Source: UBA6382 sp963600315 (lineage in GTDB: Bacteria > Bacteroidota > Bacteroidia > Bacteroidales > Bacteroidaceae). From it: DNA of 13,367 nucleotides. The stretch's first letter is position 1. Every line of letters begins with the position of its first letter. The translations under genes and the position numbers were made by a program. The stretch covers positions 1-13,367 of the forward strand of contig CAVCAW010000033.1 in assembly GCA_963600315.1 (NCBI GenBank). The letters are read 5' to 3'. Under the pieces are notes generated by a model that was not told where the DNA came from, did no database searches, and saw nothing but the letters and a program-made list of their open reading frames with translations. Positions 7,387-13,294 of the stretch are shown here, piece after piece.

Positions 7387-7741
7387 TGCCATTGTCTTTA
7401 GTGAGTAGACCGCTTTTGTATGATTGTTGTCTGGTCTGGAATCTGCCGATGGGGACGCTATGGCTTGATAGAGAGGTGATTGGTGAACTATGGAAAATTC
7501 GATTTGGGGGGATTCTGTATTTTTGTGTCGCAAACAAGGTGGTGCAGCTGTGTGAGCTGAGGTGATTTACGGCGACAAAGCAGGTAGTACATTATATAAT
7601 GTTAAGGGAGGCGCATGAGAATGGAGCGGAGATTGAGTGTCGGACGGTTGGGAACTATCATGCGCCAGGCTTACGTCCCCTAGTAGGTGTGGTTGTTTGC
7701 TCTACTTGCGAAAATGCGGATCTATGAAATAGAGTTGTTGT
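7387..7741. other. Gene-free decayed region before hslR
   Basis: I see no supportable intact gene. Up to 7533 the minus strand is open in the frame of the remnant described before it, without recognisable content. The rest holds a 14-bp palindrome ACATTATATAATGT (7589-7602) and a 9-bp inverted repeat (7610-7618 with 7658-7666). No terminator for the minus-strand hslR transcript is obvious. Confidence 0.4.
7610..7666. repeat. 9-bp perfect inverted repeat with 39-nt spacer
   Basis: The arms are GGCGCATGA (7610-7618) and TCATGCGCC (7658-7666). The GC-rich arms stand out in the region and lie a few bases after a 14-bp AT palindrome. They could fold an RNA, or be the ends of a very small or deleted element. 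Nothing inside is recognised. Confidence 0.35.
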
Positions 7742-8173
7742 CTATTCTTCGGTGTCGTCAAAGTCGAAGTCGAGGTCGGAGTCGAGGTCGGAGTCGTAGA
7801 ATAGTGGGGTGCTGAACTGGTCGATGGCACGTCGCTCCTTCTTGGTAGGGCGACCGGTGCCTCGGGCGCGGTCTATGAAACCGCTCACACGGCTCATCTC
7901 GAGTAGTTCGTATTGGTCGGGTGTGGTGACGTTTTCAAGGATTTCGGGAAGGAGTTTGGCACCTACGCGCTTCTCGATGGCTTTGAGGATTTTGAAGGAG
8001 TAGGTGATGGGCGGTTTGCGCACCTCAATGATGTCGCCGTCCTTGACCGTGTGTGAAGCCTTGAGGCGAGTGCCTTTAATGGTAACCCTGCCGTTTTTGC
8101 AGGCGTCGGCAGCCAGTGTGCGTGTTTTGAATATGCGAGCTGCCCATAGCCATTTGTCCAAGCGTGCTTCCAT
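7742..8173 (-). CDS. hslR: S4-domain RNA-binding protein, Hsp15-like
   Basis: This 143-residue protein carries an S4 RNA-binding domain at about residues 3-62, starting with RLDKWLWAARIFKTRTLA and containing NGRVTIKG and VKDGDIIEV, as in Hsp15. Known Hsp15 binds free 50S subunits that still carry peptidyl-tRNA after a stalled ribosome splits and helps to recycle them. A basic segment, RARGTGRPTKKERR, follows, also typical of Hsp15-like proteins. The last ~20 residues are strongly acidic with alternating DSDLD units encoded by 12-bp tandem DNA repeats; this tail may vary between strains. The gene follows pth by 64 nt on the same strand, in keeping with a ribosome-rescue theme. No separate promoter is visible, so it is probably co-transcribed with pth. 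Confidence 0.87.
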   Translation of the reverse strand: MEARLDKWLWAARIFKTRTLAADACKNGRVTIKGTRLKASHTVKDGDIIEVRKPPITYSFKILKAIEKRVGAKLLPEILENVTTPDQYELLEMSRVSGFIDRARGTGRPTKKERRAIDQFSTPLFYDSDLDSDLDFDFDDTEE

Positions 8174-8237
8174 ATTTGTTGAACTCTGTAGAGATGGTTT
8201 TGTTTGGGTGGTTGGTTGATGAAGAAATGTTGGTGAG

Positions 8238-8870
8238 CTATTTGCCGTTAAAGTGGTTCATGGCAAATTGTACACCGCTCAGTGCGAAAGCCTTGACGGC
8301 TTCGCAGGCTTGGGTTATACGCTCTTTGAGCAACGTGGCTTCATCGTCGCTGAATTTGCCTAAGACGAAGTCTACCTGGTGGCCGCGTGCGAATTCGTTG
8401 CCCACGCCAAATCGCAGTCGTGAGTACTGATTAGTGCCCAGGCATTGGGTGATGCTCTTCAGTCCGTTATGGCCGCCTTCGCTGCCGGAAGGCTTCATGC
8501 GCAGTGTGCCTAGGGGTAGTGCTATGTCGTCGCTGACTATGAGCAGTCGCTCAAGGTCTATCTTCTTCTCTTTCACCCAGTAGCGAACGGCATTGCCGCT
8601 GAGATTCATGTAGGTTGATGGCTTCAGTAGATATAGTTTGTGACCACGCAGTCTCATCTCTGCCACTGCTCCGTAACGCTTGTCTTGAAACGCAACGCCT
8701 GCCTCTTGTGCCAATGCGTCTACTATGCTGAATCCTATGTTGTGGCGTGTGCCGTCATATTCGGTGCCTATGTTGCCTAGTCCTGTTATGAGATAATTCA
8801 TTTCTGCTGGAGTTGTGGCTTGCGTCTTGCGTGGGCACAGCCAGTTGGTGATATGTTGAATGATGTTCAC
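8238..8870 (-). CDS. pth: Peptidyl-tRNA hydrolase
   Basis: The enzyme cleaves the ester bond of peptidyl-tRNA released prematurely from ribosomes and so returns tRNA to use. Counted from the ATG at 8870 the protein has 210 residues. The family's active-site residues are all there: Asn33 in GLGNIG, catalytic His43 in TRHNIGF, Asn89 in YMNLSGNAV, Asp114 in VSDDIALPLG and Asn135 in GGHNGLKS. The usual family start corresponds to Met24 (MNYLITGLGNIG, codon at 8801-8799), which would give 187 residues, close to the E. coli length of 194. The first 23 residues are an N-terminal extension or untranslated leader. I kept the longer frame but the start is uncertain. It lies downstream of rplY, with a terminator-like hairpin between them. 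Confidence 0.94.
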   Translation of the reverse strand: MNIIQHITNWLCPRKTQATTPAEMNYLITGLGNIGTEYDGTRHNIGFSIVDALAQEAGVAFQDKRYGAVAEMRLRGHKLYLLKPSTYMNLSGNAVRYWVKEKKIDLERLLIVSDDIALPLGTLRMKPSGSEGGHNGLKSITQCLGTNQYSRLRFGVGNEFARGHQVDFVLGKFSDDEATLLKERITQACEAVKAFALSGVQFAMNHFNGK

Positions 8871-8890
8871 GGTGGGGCGGGTATTAACAA

Positions 8891-8929
8891 AATAGGGGAA
8901 ACTGGAGTTTGTCTCCCGTTTCCCCTATT
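8891..8929 (-). terminator. Terminator-like hairpin after rplY, possible attenuator before pth
   Basis: On the minus strand a perfect 12-bp stem (arms AATAGGGGAAAC and GTTTCCCCTATT) encloses a 15-nt loop that can extend the stem by a GGAG/CTCC helix after one mismatch. TTGTTAAT follows, giving a run of T with the end of the stem. It stands 30 nt after the rplY stop and 20 nt before the longer pth start. No promoter is seen between it and pth, so partial read-through seems likely. Confidence 0.7.
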
Positions 8930-8959
8930 ATGATGCTATGTGTGTTGTTGAGCGAGTGT

Positions 8960-9547
8960 TTATCCCTGCTCTGCCTGACGGGAGTTACGTGTAGCCTTAA
9001 CTGAGCAGATGAGAGCCTGCTTGGGGGTTACGATTTCAAGTCCGTCGAAGTGAACGTCGCCTACCTTGATTGACTTGCCGATGGCGAGGTCTGTGATGTC
9101 AATTGTCAGCTTCTCTGGGATAAGGTCATAGGTGGCCTTGACGTTGAGACGACGTACGAGGGTCTGGAATGCACCACCTTCGCGTACACCGATAGCGTGA
9201 CCAGTGTAGGTTACGGGCACTGCCATAACGATTGGCTTGCCTTCTGTGATCTGGTAGAAGTCGATGTGCAGGATGGTGTCCTTCACAGGGTGGAACTGAA
9301 TCTCTCTCATCACGGCCTTGCAAGTGGTACCGTCGATGTCGAGGTTTACAGTGTAGATGTCGGGAGTGTAGATGAGCTTGCGTACAGCTTCAAAGTTAAC
9401 GGTGAAGCTTGTAGCGATAGCCTTGCCGTTAGCGTCTTTCTGTGCACCATAGAGGTTGCAAGGGATTGCGCCAGTGGCACGAAGAGCTTTAGCGGCTTTC
9501 TTGCCGCCTGCGGTACGCGCAGTACCTTTCAGTTCGAATTCTTTCAT
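8960..9547 (-). CDS. rplY: Ribosomal protein bL25 (CTC/TL5 long form)
   Basis: The protein binds 5S rRNA in the 50S subunit. At 195 residues it is the long form, with an N-terminal L25 beta-barrel (about 1-95) and a C-terminal TL5 domain (about 96-185), rather than the 94-residue E. coli type. Typical signs are the opening FELKGTARTAGGKKAAKALRATGAIPCNLYG, split here as FELKGTARTAGGKKAAKALR and ATGAIPCNLYG, then HIDFYQITEGKPI and the conserved GVREGGAFQTLVR segment that opens the C-terminal domain. It has its own promoter and a leader of about 80 nt holding a weak AT-rich inverted repeat (9571-9577 with 9594-9600). pth and hslR follow on the same strand, a neighbourhood common for this gene. 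Confidence 0.95.
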   Translation of the reverse strand: MKEFELKGTARTAGGKKAAKALRATGAIPCNLYGAQKDANGKAIATSFTVNFEAVRKLIYTPDIYTVNLDIDGTTCKAVMREIQFHPVKDTILHIDFYQITEGKPIVMAVPVTYTGHAIGVREGGAFQTLVRRLNVKATYDLIPEKLTIDITDLAIGKSIKVGDVHFDGLEIVTPKQALICSVKATRNSRQAEQG

Positions 9548-9638
9548 TTTCTTGTAAATGTGTTACTCTAAATTAAGTTGATGTTTTATGTAGCTTAATT
9601 CGCCATCACACGTAGATTATGTAGGCTAAAAAGCGGTG

Positions 9639-9669
9639 CAAAATTAGTGATTTTTGCTGGAGCAGCAAA
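9639..9669 (-). promoter_or_regulatory. Promoter of rplY (Bacteroidetes type)
   Basis: On the minus strand TTTG (9669-9666) is followed after 19 nt by TAATTTTG (9646-9639), an exact match to the group consensus at both boxes and in spacing. It sits between coaE and rplY, separating rplY-pth-hslR from the coaE transcript. Confidence 0.7.
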
Positions 9670-9684
9670 CTGAAAATGCAATTA

Positions 9685-10308
9685 TTAGCTGTTTTGACGT
9701 CCAGCGAGTAGTGAATTTATGATATGGTCGACTTGTGGTTCCAGTTTGCTTTCTCCGTCATTGCATATCACATAGTCTGACAGTCGTTCTTTTTCTTCTT
9801 GGGGCATCTGTAGGTCTATCCATTCCATGGCTTTAGGCGGCGTGATGTTGTCGCGTTTGCAGATGCGGTTGATACGTGTCTGCAGTGGTGCACTCACGTT
9901 GATGGTCTTGTGGCACAGAGTGTCGATTCCTGCCTCAAAGAGCAAGGCGCACTCAATGGCAGCCAGAGGGCAGGAGCCTAGCGATGAGAGCCATCGCATG
10001 GCGCGTTCTTTTACTCGCGGGTGCACTATGTTGTTTACTTTCTGGGCATTGGATGTGCTGTGGCAGATGTATTGTGAAAGTACTGCCTTGACGGGTCGTC
10101 TGCATGAATCCAATGCTTGGGGTCCAATCAGTTTGCAGAGTGCGTGATGTATGTCGGTGTTGCTAAGCATCTCGGCTTTTGCCTCGTCGTCGGTATAGAA
10201 GACGGGAATGCCGCGTTGTTCAAGCATCTTGCAGACATAGCTCTTGCCGCTGCCAATGCCTCCTGTTATTCCAAGGCACAAAGGTTCACTCATCGCTGGT
10301 GTCTTCAA
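9685..10308 (-). CDS. coaE: Dephospho-CoA kinase
   Basis: The enzyme phosphorylates the 3'-hydroxyl of dephospho-CoA with ATP, the last step of coenzyme A synthesis, in the cytoplasm. The P-loop is GGIGSGKS at residues 16-23 (counted from the ATG at 10308). It is followed by GIPVFYTDDEAKA, the acidic substrate-binding region, then the conserved IVHPRVKERA and ALLFEAGID segments, close to the family pattern HP and PLLFE. Length 207 is normal. The start is uncertain: the ATG at 10308 overlaps the ybbR end by 23 nt, whereas Met6 at 10293 (in ATGAGTGA) overlaps by 8 nt and fits the usual short N-terminus better. Either way coaE is translationally linked to ybbR. Confidence 0.94.
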   Translation of the reverse strand: MKTPAMSEPLCLGITGGIGSGKSYVCKMLEQRGIPVFYTDDEAKAEMLSNTDIHHALCKLIGPQALDSCRRPVKAVLSQYICHSTSNAQKVNNIVHPRVKERAMRWLSSLGSCPLAAIECALLFEAGIDTLCHKTINVSAPLQTRINRICKRDNITPPKAMEWIDLQMPQEEKERLSDYVICNDGESKLEPQVDHIINSLLAGRQNS

Positions 10309-11272
10309 TCAGGAACTCTACTTCTTCGGGGGCGATGCGTACGTGCTTTACTTCGCGTGGTTTGTTCTTGAGTGAGAGTCGCAGGCGACCGTCTGCGTTG
10401 TGGGACACTTGGTCGTAGGTCACCACTATGGCGAATTTGTCTGCGTTGATATCGCCGTAGTGCTTAATGCCCACGTTGAATGTCACGTTGACCGTGCCGG
10501 GAAAGGTCTTGAGCGTCTTGCCGGCTGGGAAGTTGATGTATTCGACAGGTACTTGCACTGTCTTTTCGGTCACGAGGTCGGCATCAAACGTGAGTCGAAC
10601 TTTGCTGGGAACGGTCTTTGCTCCCCGCATGGTCGCCAATCCTACGGTGAGGGAGGTCTTCTTGCTGATTTTGTCAAGCGTGAAGGGTTTGGTGGATACT
10701 TGTGTCATAGTGTCCAGGATTTCATCAGAAGCATAGACCTTGACGAAGCGTGGATTGATTGAAGTGTCTGCCACAGCGTAGAGGCTGTCGGCTGTTACTT
10801 TGCCATTAATCCTTATGGGCAGTTGCTTGTAGCTGCCGAAGTTGTAGAAATATTCCAATGTGTCGGGCGAATATCCCAATACTTTGGTTGTGCTGTTAAG
10901 GGAACTGACAACTGATTGGGCTATGTCAGCAGTGCGCAGTATGACGTGACCAGATATCTTGTTGTAGTTGTTGAAGTCTACATAGATAGTGTCGGGCTCC
11001 TGCGAGTAGCGGTATCTAAGCAGTATGCCTCCGTGGTCGTGCACCATTAGCCTGATGCTACCAGGCAGTGGGGTGGTTACCACCACGTTGTCGGGCACGT
11101 TGACCAATTTTATTGGTACTGCTAAGTTGCCATCGTATTCGTCCTCGAGTTTCAAGAAGAGCCAGAAGCCTGTCGAAAGTGTCAGAAAAAACATGAAAGT
11201 CCAAAAGTTCTTGTTGAGGTTGCTCTTCAAGAACTTTTGGACTTTAAGTAGATATTTTTTTTCGTCAAACAC
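10286..11272 (-). CDS. ybbR: YbbR-like (CdaR-type) membrane-anchored protein
   Basis: This 328-residue protein has a short basic cytoplasmic N-terminus, a single membrane helix at about 23-41 (FWTFMFFLTLSTGFWLFLKL) and a long extracytoplasmic part. That part contains YbbR-type beta repeats with motifs such as VPIKLVNVPDN and VQVPVEYINFPAGKTLKTFP. In Firmicutes the homologue CdaR modulates the diadenylate cyclase CdaA. No cyclase gene is seen here, so that function should not be assumed. It sits 12 nt after yajC and overlaps coaE, the usual order in this phylum. Codons 10-26 contain a perfect 18-bp inverted repeat, and codons 5-6 are an A-run, both described separately. The ATG start fits the conserved charged beginning MFDEKKYLLK. 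Confidence 0.85.
   Translation of the reverse strand: MFDEKKYLLKVQKFLKSNLNKNFWTFMFFLTLSTGFWLFLKLEDEYDGNLAVPIKLVNVPDNVVVTTPLPGSIRLMVHDHGGILLRYRYSQEPDTIYVDFNNYNKISGHVILRTADIAQSVVSSLNSTTKVLGYSPDTLEYFYNFGSYKQLPIRINGKVTADSLYAVADTSINPRFVKVYASDEILDTMTQVSTKPFTLDKISKKTSLTVGLATMRGAKTVPSKVRLTFDADLVTEKTVQVPVEYINFPAGKTLKTFPGTVNVTFNVGIKHYGDINADKFAIVVTYDQVSHNADGRLRLSLKNKPREVKHVRIAPEEVEFLIEDTSDE
11196..11245 (-). repeat. 18-bp perfect inverted repeat within the start of ybbR
   Basis: The arms are AAAGTCCAAAAGTTCTTG (11196-11213) and its exact reverse complement at 11228-11245, with a 14-nt loop. In the ybbR mRNA this forms a stem starting 27 nt after the first base of the start codon. Downstream, after CATG, is a run of six T (11191-11186, minus). 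Upstream, after 9 nt, is a run of eight A (11262-11255, minus). The protein sequence does not require such complementarity, so selection for RNA structure, or a DNA-level inverted duplication, is likely. Confidence 0.7.
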
Positions 11273-11284
11273 CCTGTGGCGCTC

Positions 11285-11620
11285 TTACTTGGCCTGTGCT
11301 TCGGCAGCGGTGCCGGCATTGGCGTAGATGGAGGATTTCTCGATGGTTATCTTGACATTCTTGTCAATTTCGAGTACGACGGTGTTCTGGGCGTCGTTGA
11401 CCTCACGGATGGTGCCGTGGATTCCACCAGCGGTAACTACCTGGTTGCCCACTCCGAGGCTCTTGCGGAATTGTTCTATTTGTTTCTGTTTTTTCTTCTG
11501 CGGACGAATCATGAAGAAGTACATGATAATGAAGATGAGGACAATCATTCCCCAAAATCCCCATGGGGAGCCTTGCTGCTGTCCAGCGGCAGCTTGCAAT
11601 AAGTTGATGAGTAGAATCAT
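11285..11620 (-). CDS. yajC: Sec translocon accessory protein YajC
   Basis: YajC is a small inner-membrane protein that associates with SecDF and the SecYEG translocon. The 111-residue product has a short periplasmic N-terminus, one membrane helix at about 20-38 (WGFWGMIVLIFIIMYFFMI), then the signature RPQKKKQKQIEQFRKSLGVG and a small cytoplasmic beta domain with NQVVTAGGIHGTIREV. Length and motifs fit the family fully. It follows nusB by 136 nt without a recognisable promoter and precedes ybbR by 12 nt, so a nusB-yajC-ybbR-coaE transcript is likely. Confidence 0.95.
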   Translation of the reverse strand: MILLINLLQAAAGQQQGSPWGFWGMIVLIFIIMYFFMIRPQKKKQKQIEQFRKSLGVGNQVVTAGGIHGTIREVNDAQNTVVLEIDKNVKITIEKSSIYANAGTAAEAQAK

Positions 11621-11756
11621 AATTTTCGAAGTTTGTTAGGTTGTTATGTTTGGATACGTAAGTGATGCGTGTAGAAAAATGTGTGGGGCGTGGTTGGACG
11701 AGTGTTAGTGTAATCGTTTCCCTTTTAGTTATGCCCAGTGTTTAAATATGTGGCGG

Positions 11757-12683
11757 CTATTTGAGGAGTTTGTTCTGCTGTCTCAAGTCTTTGACAATGC
11801 TGTCGAGTGTAGCGTTGATGAAGCTAGCGTTTTTGGGTGAGCAGTAGCAGCGCGCTATGTTGATGTATTCGTTGAGTGACACGTTTACGCTGATGCCGGG
11901 GAAATTAACTATCTCTGCTATGGCCGTGAGCATTATCACGAGGTCCATGACTACGAGTCGCGAGATGTCCCAGTTGATGATATGGGCTTTGACCAGTTCG
12001 CGATACTCGTCTTGGTGCCTGAGTGTGTATACCAGTAGGTCGCGACCGAACTTGTGGTCTTCGGGGTTGTCGTTCTTGCTCAGCAATGGTTGGTCGTCAC
12101 CGTTTTCTTCCTCGAAGCGTTTGATGGTCTTCATTACGAAGGTGTCGATAACGAAGCGGTCATCGTTCCAGTATAGAGTCCAATCCTCAAGAGCTTCGTC
12201 AATCATTTCGTTTTGATAGATGAATTTCTTGTAGAGTGTTTTCCACAAGTCGCGGTCTGCTGCGTAGGAATTGTCGTCGCTCTCCATATATGACTTGTAT
12301 TCCTCGCTGCTCACGATGTTGTTGTAGATTGAATGGACGACGTCTTCGTGAGTGGTCCAGCGCAGCTTTTTGTTGTCTTCTACGAAGCGTTCCAACTGTT
12401 TGTTGGTCTGCAATTGTGCGGCGAATTTGTTTGTTACAAATTTGTCGCTTGGCAGTGATTTTGCCCCTCTTTCAGCCAGATGGGTACAGGTCATTTCGTA
12501 TCGTTGCGCTGCATAATCCGTTATGTCGCAAATGAGGTTCAGCATGTGGTGGTAGAGGTCGTCGGCTGCGGAGAGGCTCTCGTCCATCTCATCAAGTGCA
12601 TCCTCCATACTCTTGCCCCCATTGGTAATGTGGGCATACGCAAGCTGAACTGTCTTAATTCGGATTAGTTCTCGGTTGATCAT
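11757..12683 (-). CDS. nusB: Transcription antitermination factor NusB (long Bacteroidetes form)
   Basis: NusB binds boxA RNA with NusE (S10) and supports rRNA antitermination. At 308 residues it is much longer than the 139-residue E. coli protein. The N-terminus MINRELIRIKTVQLAYAH matches the start of long NusB proteins in this phylum, followed by a helical region of about 180 residues. The recognisable NusB helical core is in the C-terminal third, with HIINWDISRLVVMDLVIMLT, then FPGISVNVSLNEYINIARCY and KNASFINATLDSIV. These correspond to the conserved W-x-x-x-R-hydrophobic, E-Y-hydrophobic and F-V-N-G-x-L-D segments. The gene has its own promoter and heads the yajC-ybbR-coaE group. Confidence 0.93.
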   Translation of the reverse strand: MINRELIRIKTVQLAYAHITNGGKSMEDALDEMDESLSAADDLYHHMLNLICDITDYAAQRYEMTCTHLAERGAKSLPSDKFVTNKFAAQLQTNKQLERFVEDNKKLRWTTHEDVVHSIYNNIVSSEEYKSYMESDDNSYAADRDLWKTLYKKFIYQNEMIDEALEDWTLYWNDDRFVIDTFVMKTIKRFEEENGDDQPLLSKNDNPEDHKFGRDLLVYTLRHQDEYRELVKAHIINWDISRLVVMDLVIMLTAIAEIVNFPGISVNVSLNEYINIARCYCSPKNASFINATLDSIVKDLRQQNKLLK

Positions 12684-12729
12684 ATATGTATTGAAAGTTA
12701 GCAGGCTCCACTTGAGCCCTTTTACATTG

Positions 12730-12761
12730 CAAATGTAGGAATAAATTAACGAAAGACCAAT
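12730..12761 (-). promoter_or_regulatory. Promoter of nusB (Bacteroidetes type)
   Basis: On the minus strand ATTG (12761-12758, one change from TTTG) is followed after 20 nt by TACATTTG (12737-12730), a perfect -7 element. The -7 box is part of a small palindrome (TACATT-N3-AATGTA, 12723-12737), and one arm of a 10-bp inverted repeat fills half the spacer. The leader would be about 40 nt. Confidence 0.6.
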
Positions 12762-12802
12762 GTTTTCCTATAAAAAAGCTATTAAGGTTTTAGTCTTTCG
12801 TT
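12748..12802. repeat. 10-bp inverted repeat between the GNAT gene and nusB
   Basis: The arms AACGAAAGAC (12748-12757) and GTCTTTCGTT (12793-12802) are perfect complements with a 35-nt spacer containing a run of six A. One arm lies in the spacer of the nusB promoter. It may end the GNAT transcript as an imperfect terminator, or take part in control of nusB. The loop is long for an intrinsic terminator. Confidence 0.4.
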
Positions 12803-12837
12803 GACTTCGGCATGGTGGCTGACTGTTTCCTCTATCA

Positions 12838-13275
12838 TCACAGTTGCAGACTGTAGACATTAGTCTCCTTGCGTCCAAATAGTTTGGCATAGATATGGTT
12901 GGCGGCAATTCGCGAGGGGCGCGATGTGAGCATGAGTTTGCCGCCGGGGCAGATGAGTCGAGCTTGTTCGATGGCCTTGACCACTAGTTCCTGCCCGTAG
13001 CCTTGCCCTTGGCAGCTTTTGTCAATGACCACGTCTTCGAGCCACACGTTGTTGCCCGAAGTGAGTCTGGTCACCGCTAGGGTGAACATGCCCACCGGCA
13101 TGGTGACATCGGAGGTGTAGGCTAAGAATAAATAGGTATCCCGGCAGGCTAGCAGTGTGGCTAGTCTGTCGGGATTGATTATTAGTGGTCGGTCGGTGAG
13201 GTCTTTTAGCAGTCTATTGATGTGTCGGCATAGTTCTTTCGACGATTCTGTGATGCGAATTGTGTTGAGCTTCAT
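12838..13275 (-). CDS. GNAT family N-acetyltransferase
   Basis: This 145-residue cytoplasmic enzyme would transfer an acetyl group from acetyl-CoA to an amine; the acceptor is unknown. The acetyl-CoA pyrophosphate-binding motif A is clear: VWLEDVVIDKSCQGQGYGQE, with Q89-G90-Q91-G92-Y93-G94 matching the Q/R-x-x-G-x-G/A consensus. The start of the domain carries RITESSKELCRHINRLLKDL and the end has IYAKLFGRKETNVYSLQL, the typical final strands with N-x-x-x-x-x-Y at about 124-131. Length is normal for a single GNAT domain. It lies upstream of nusB on the same strand, separated by the inverted repeat and the nusB promoter. No own promoter is seen, so it may be co-transcribed with a gene right of the window. 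Confidence 0.88.
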   Translation of the reverse strand: MKLNTIRITESSKELCRHINRLLKDLTDRPLIINPDRLATLLACRDTYLFLAYTSDVTMPVGMFTLAVTRLTSGNNVWLEDVVIDKSCQGQGYGQELVVKAIEQARLICPGGKLMLTSRPSRIAANHIYAKLFGRKETNVYSLQL

Positions 13276-13294
13276 TGTTGCTTTGCACTTGCAG

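Noticed and set aside
9571..9600. AATTAAG/CTTAATT inverted repeat in the rplY leader as a ribosomal-protein autoregulatory RNA
   Set aside because: The arms are only 7 bp, nearly all A/T, with a 16-nt loop; too weak to call a structured leader.
11757..12683. NusB long form as a gene fusion
   Set aside because: The extra N-terminal length is what I know as normal for this phylum, and no second domain is recognisable.
12873..12890. CCAAA-TAG-TTTGG inverted repeat as another operator copy
   Set aside because: The half-sites point the opposite way with different spacing, and the sequence is explained by the GNAT coding region.
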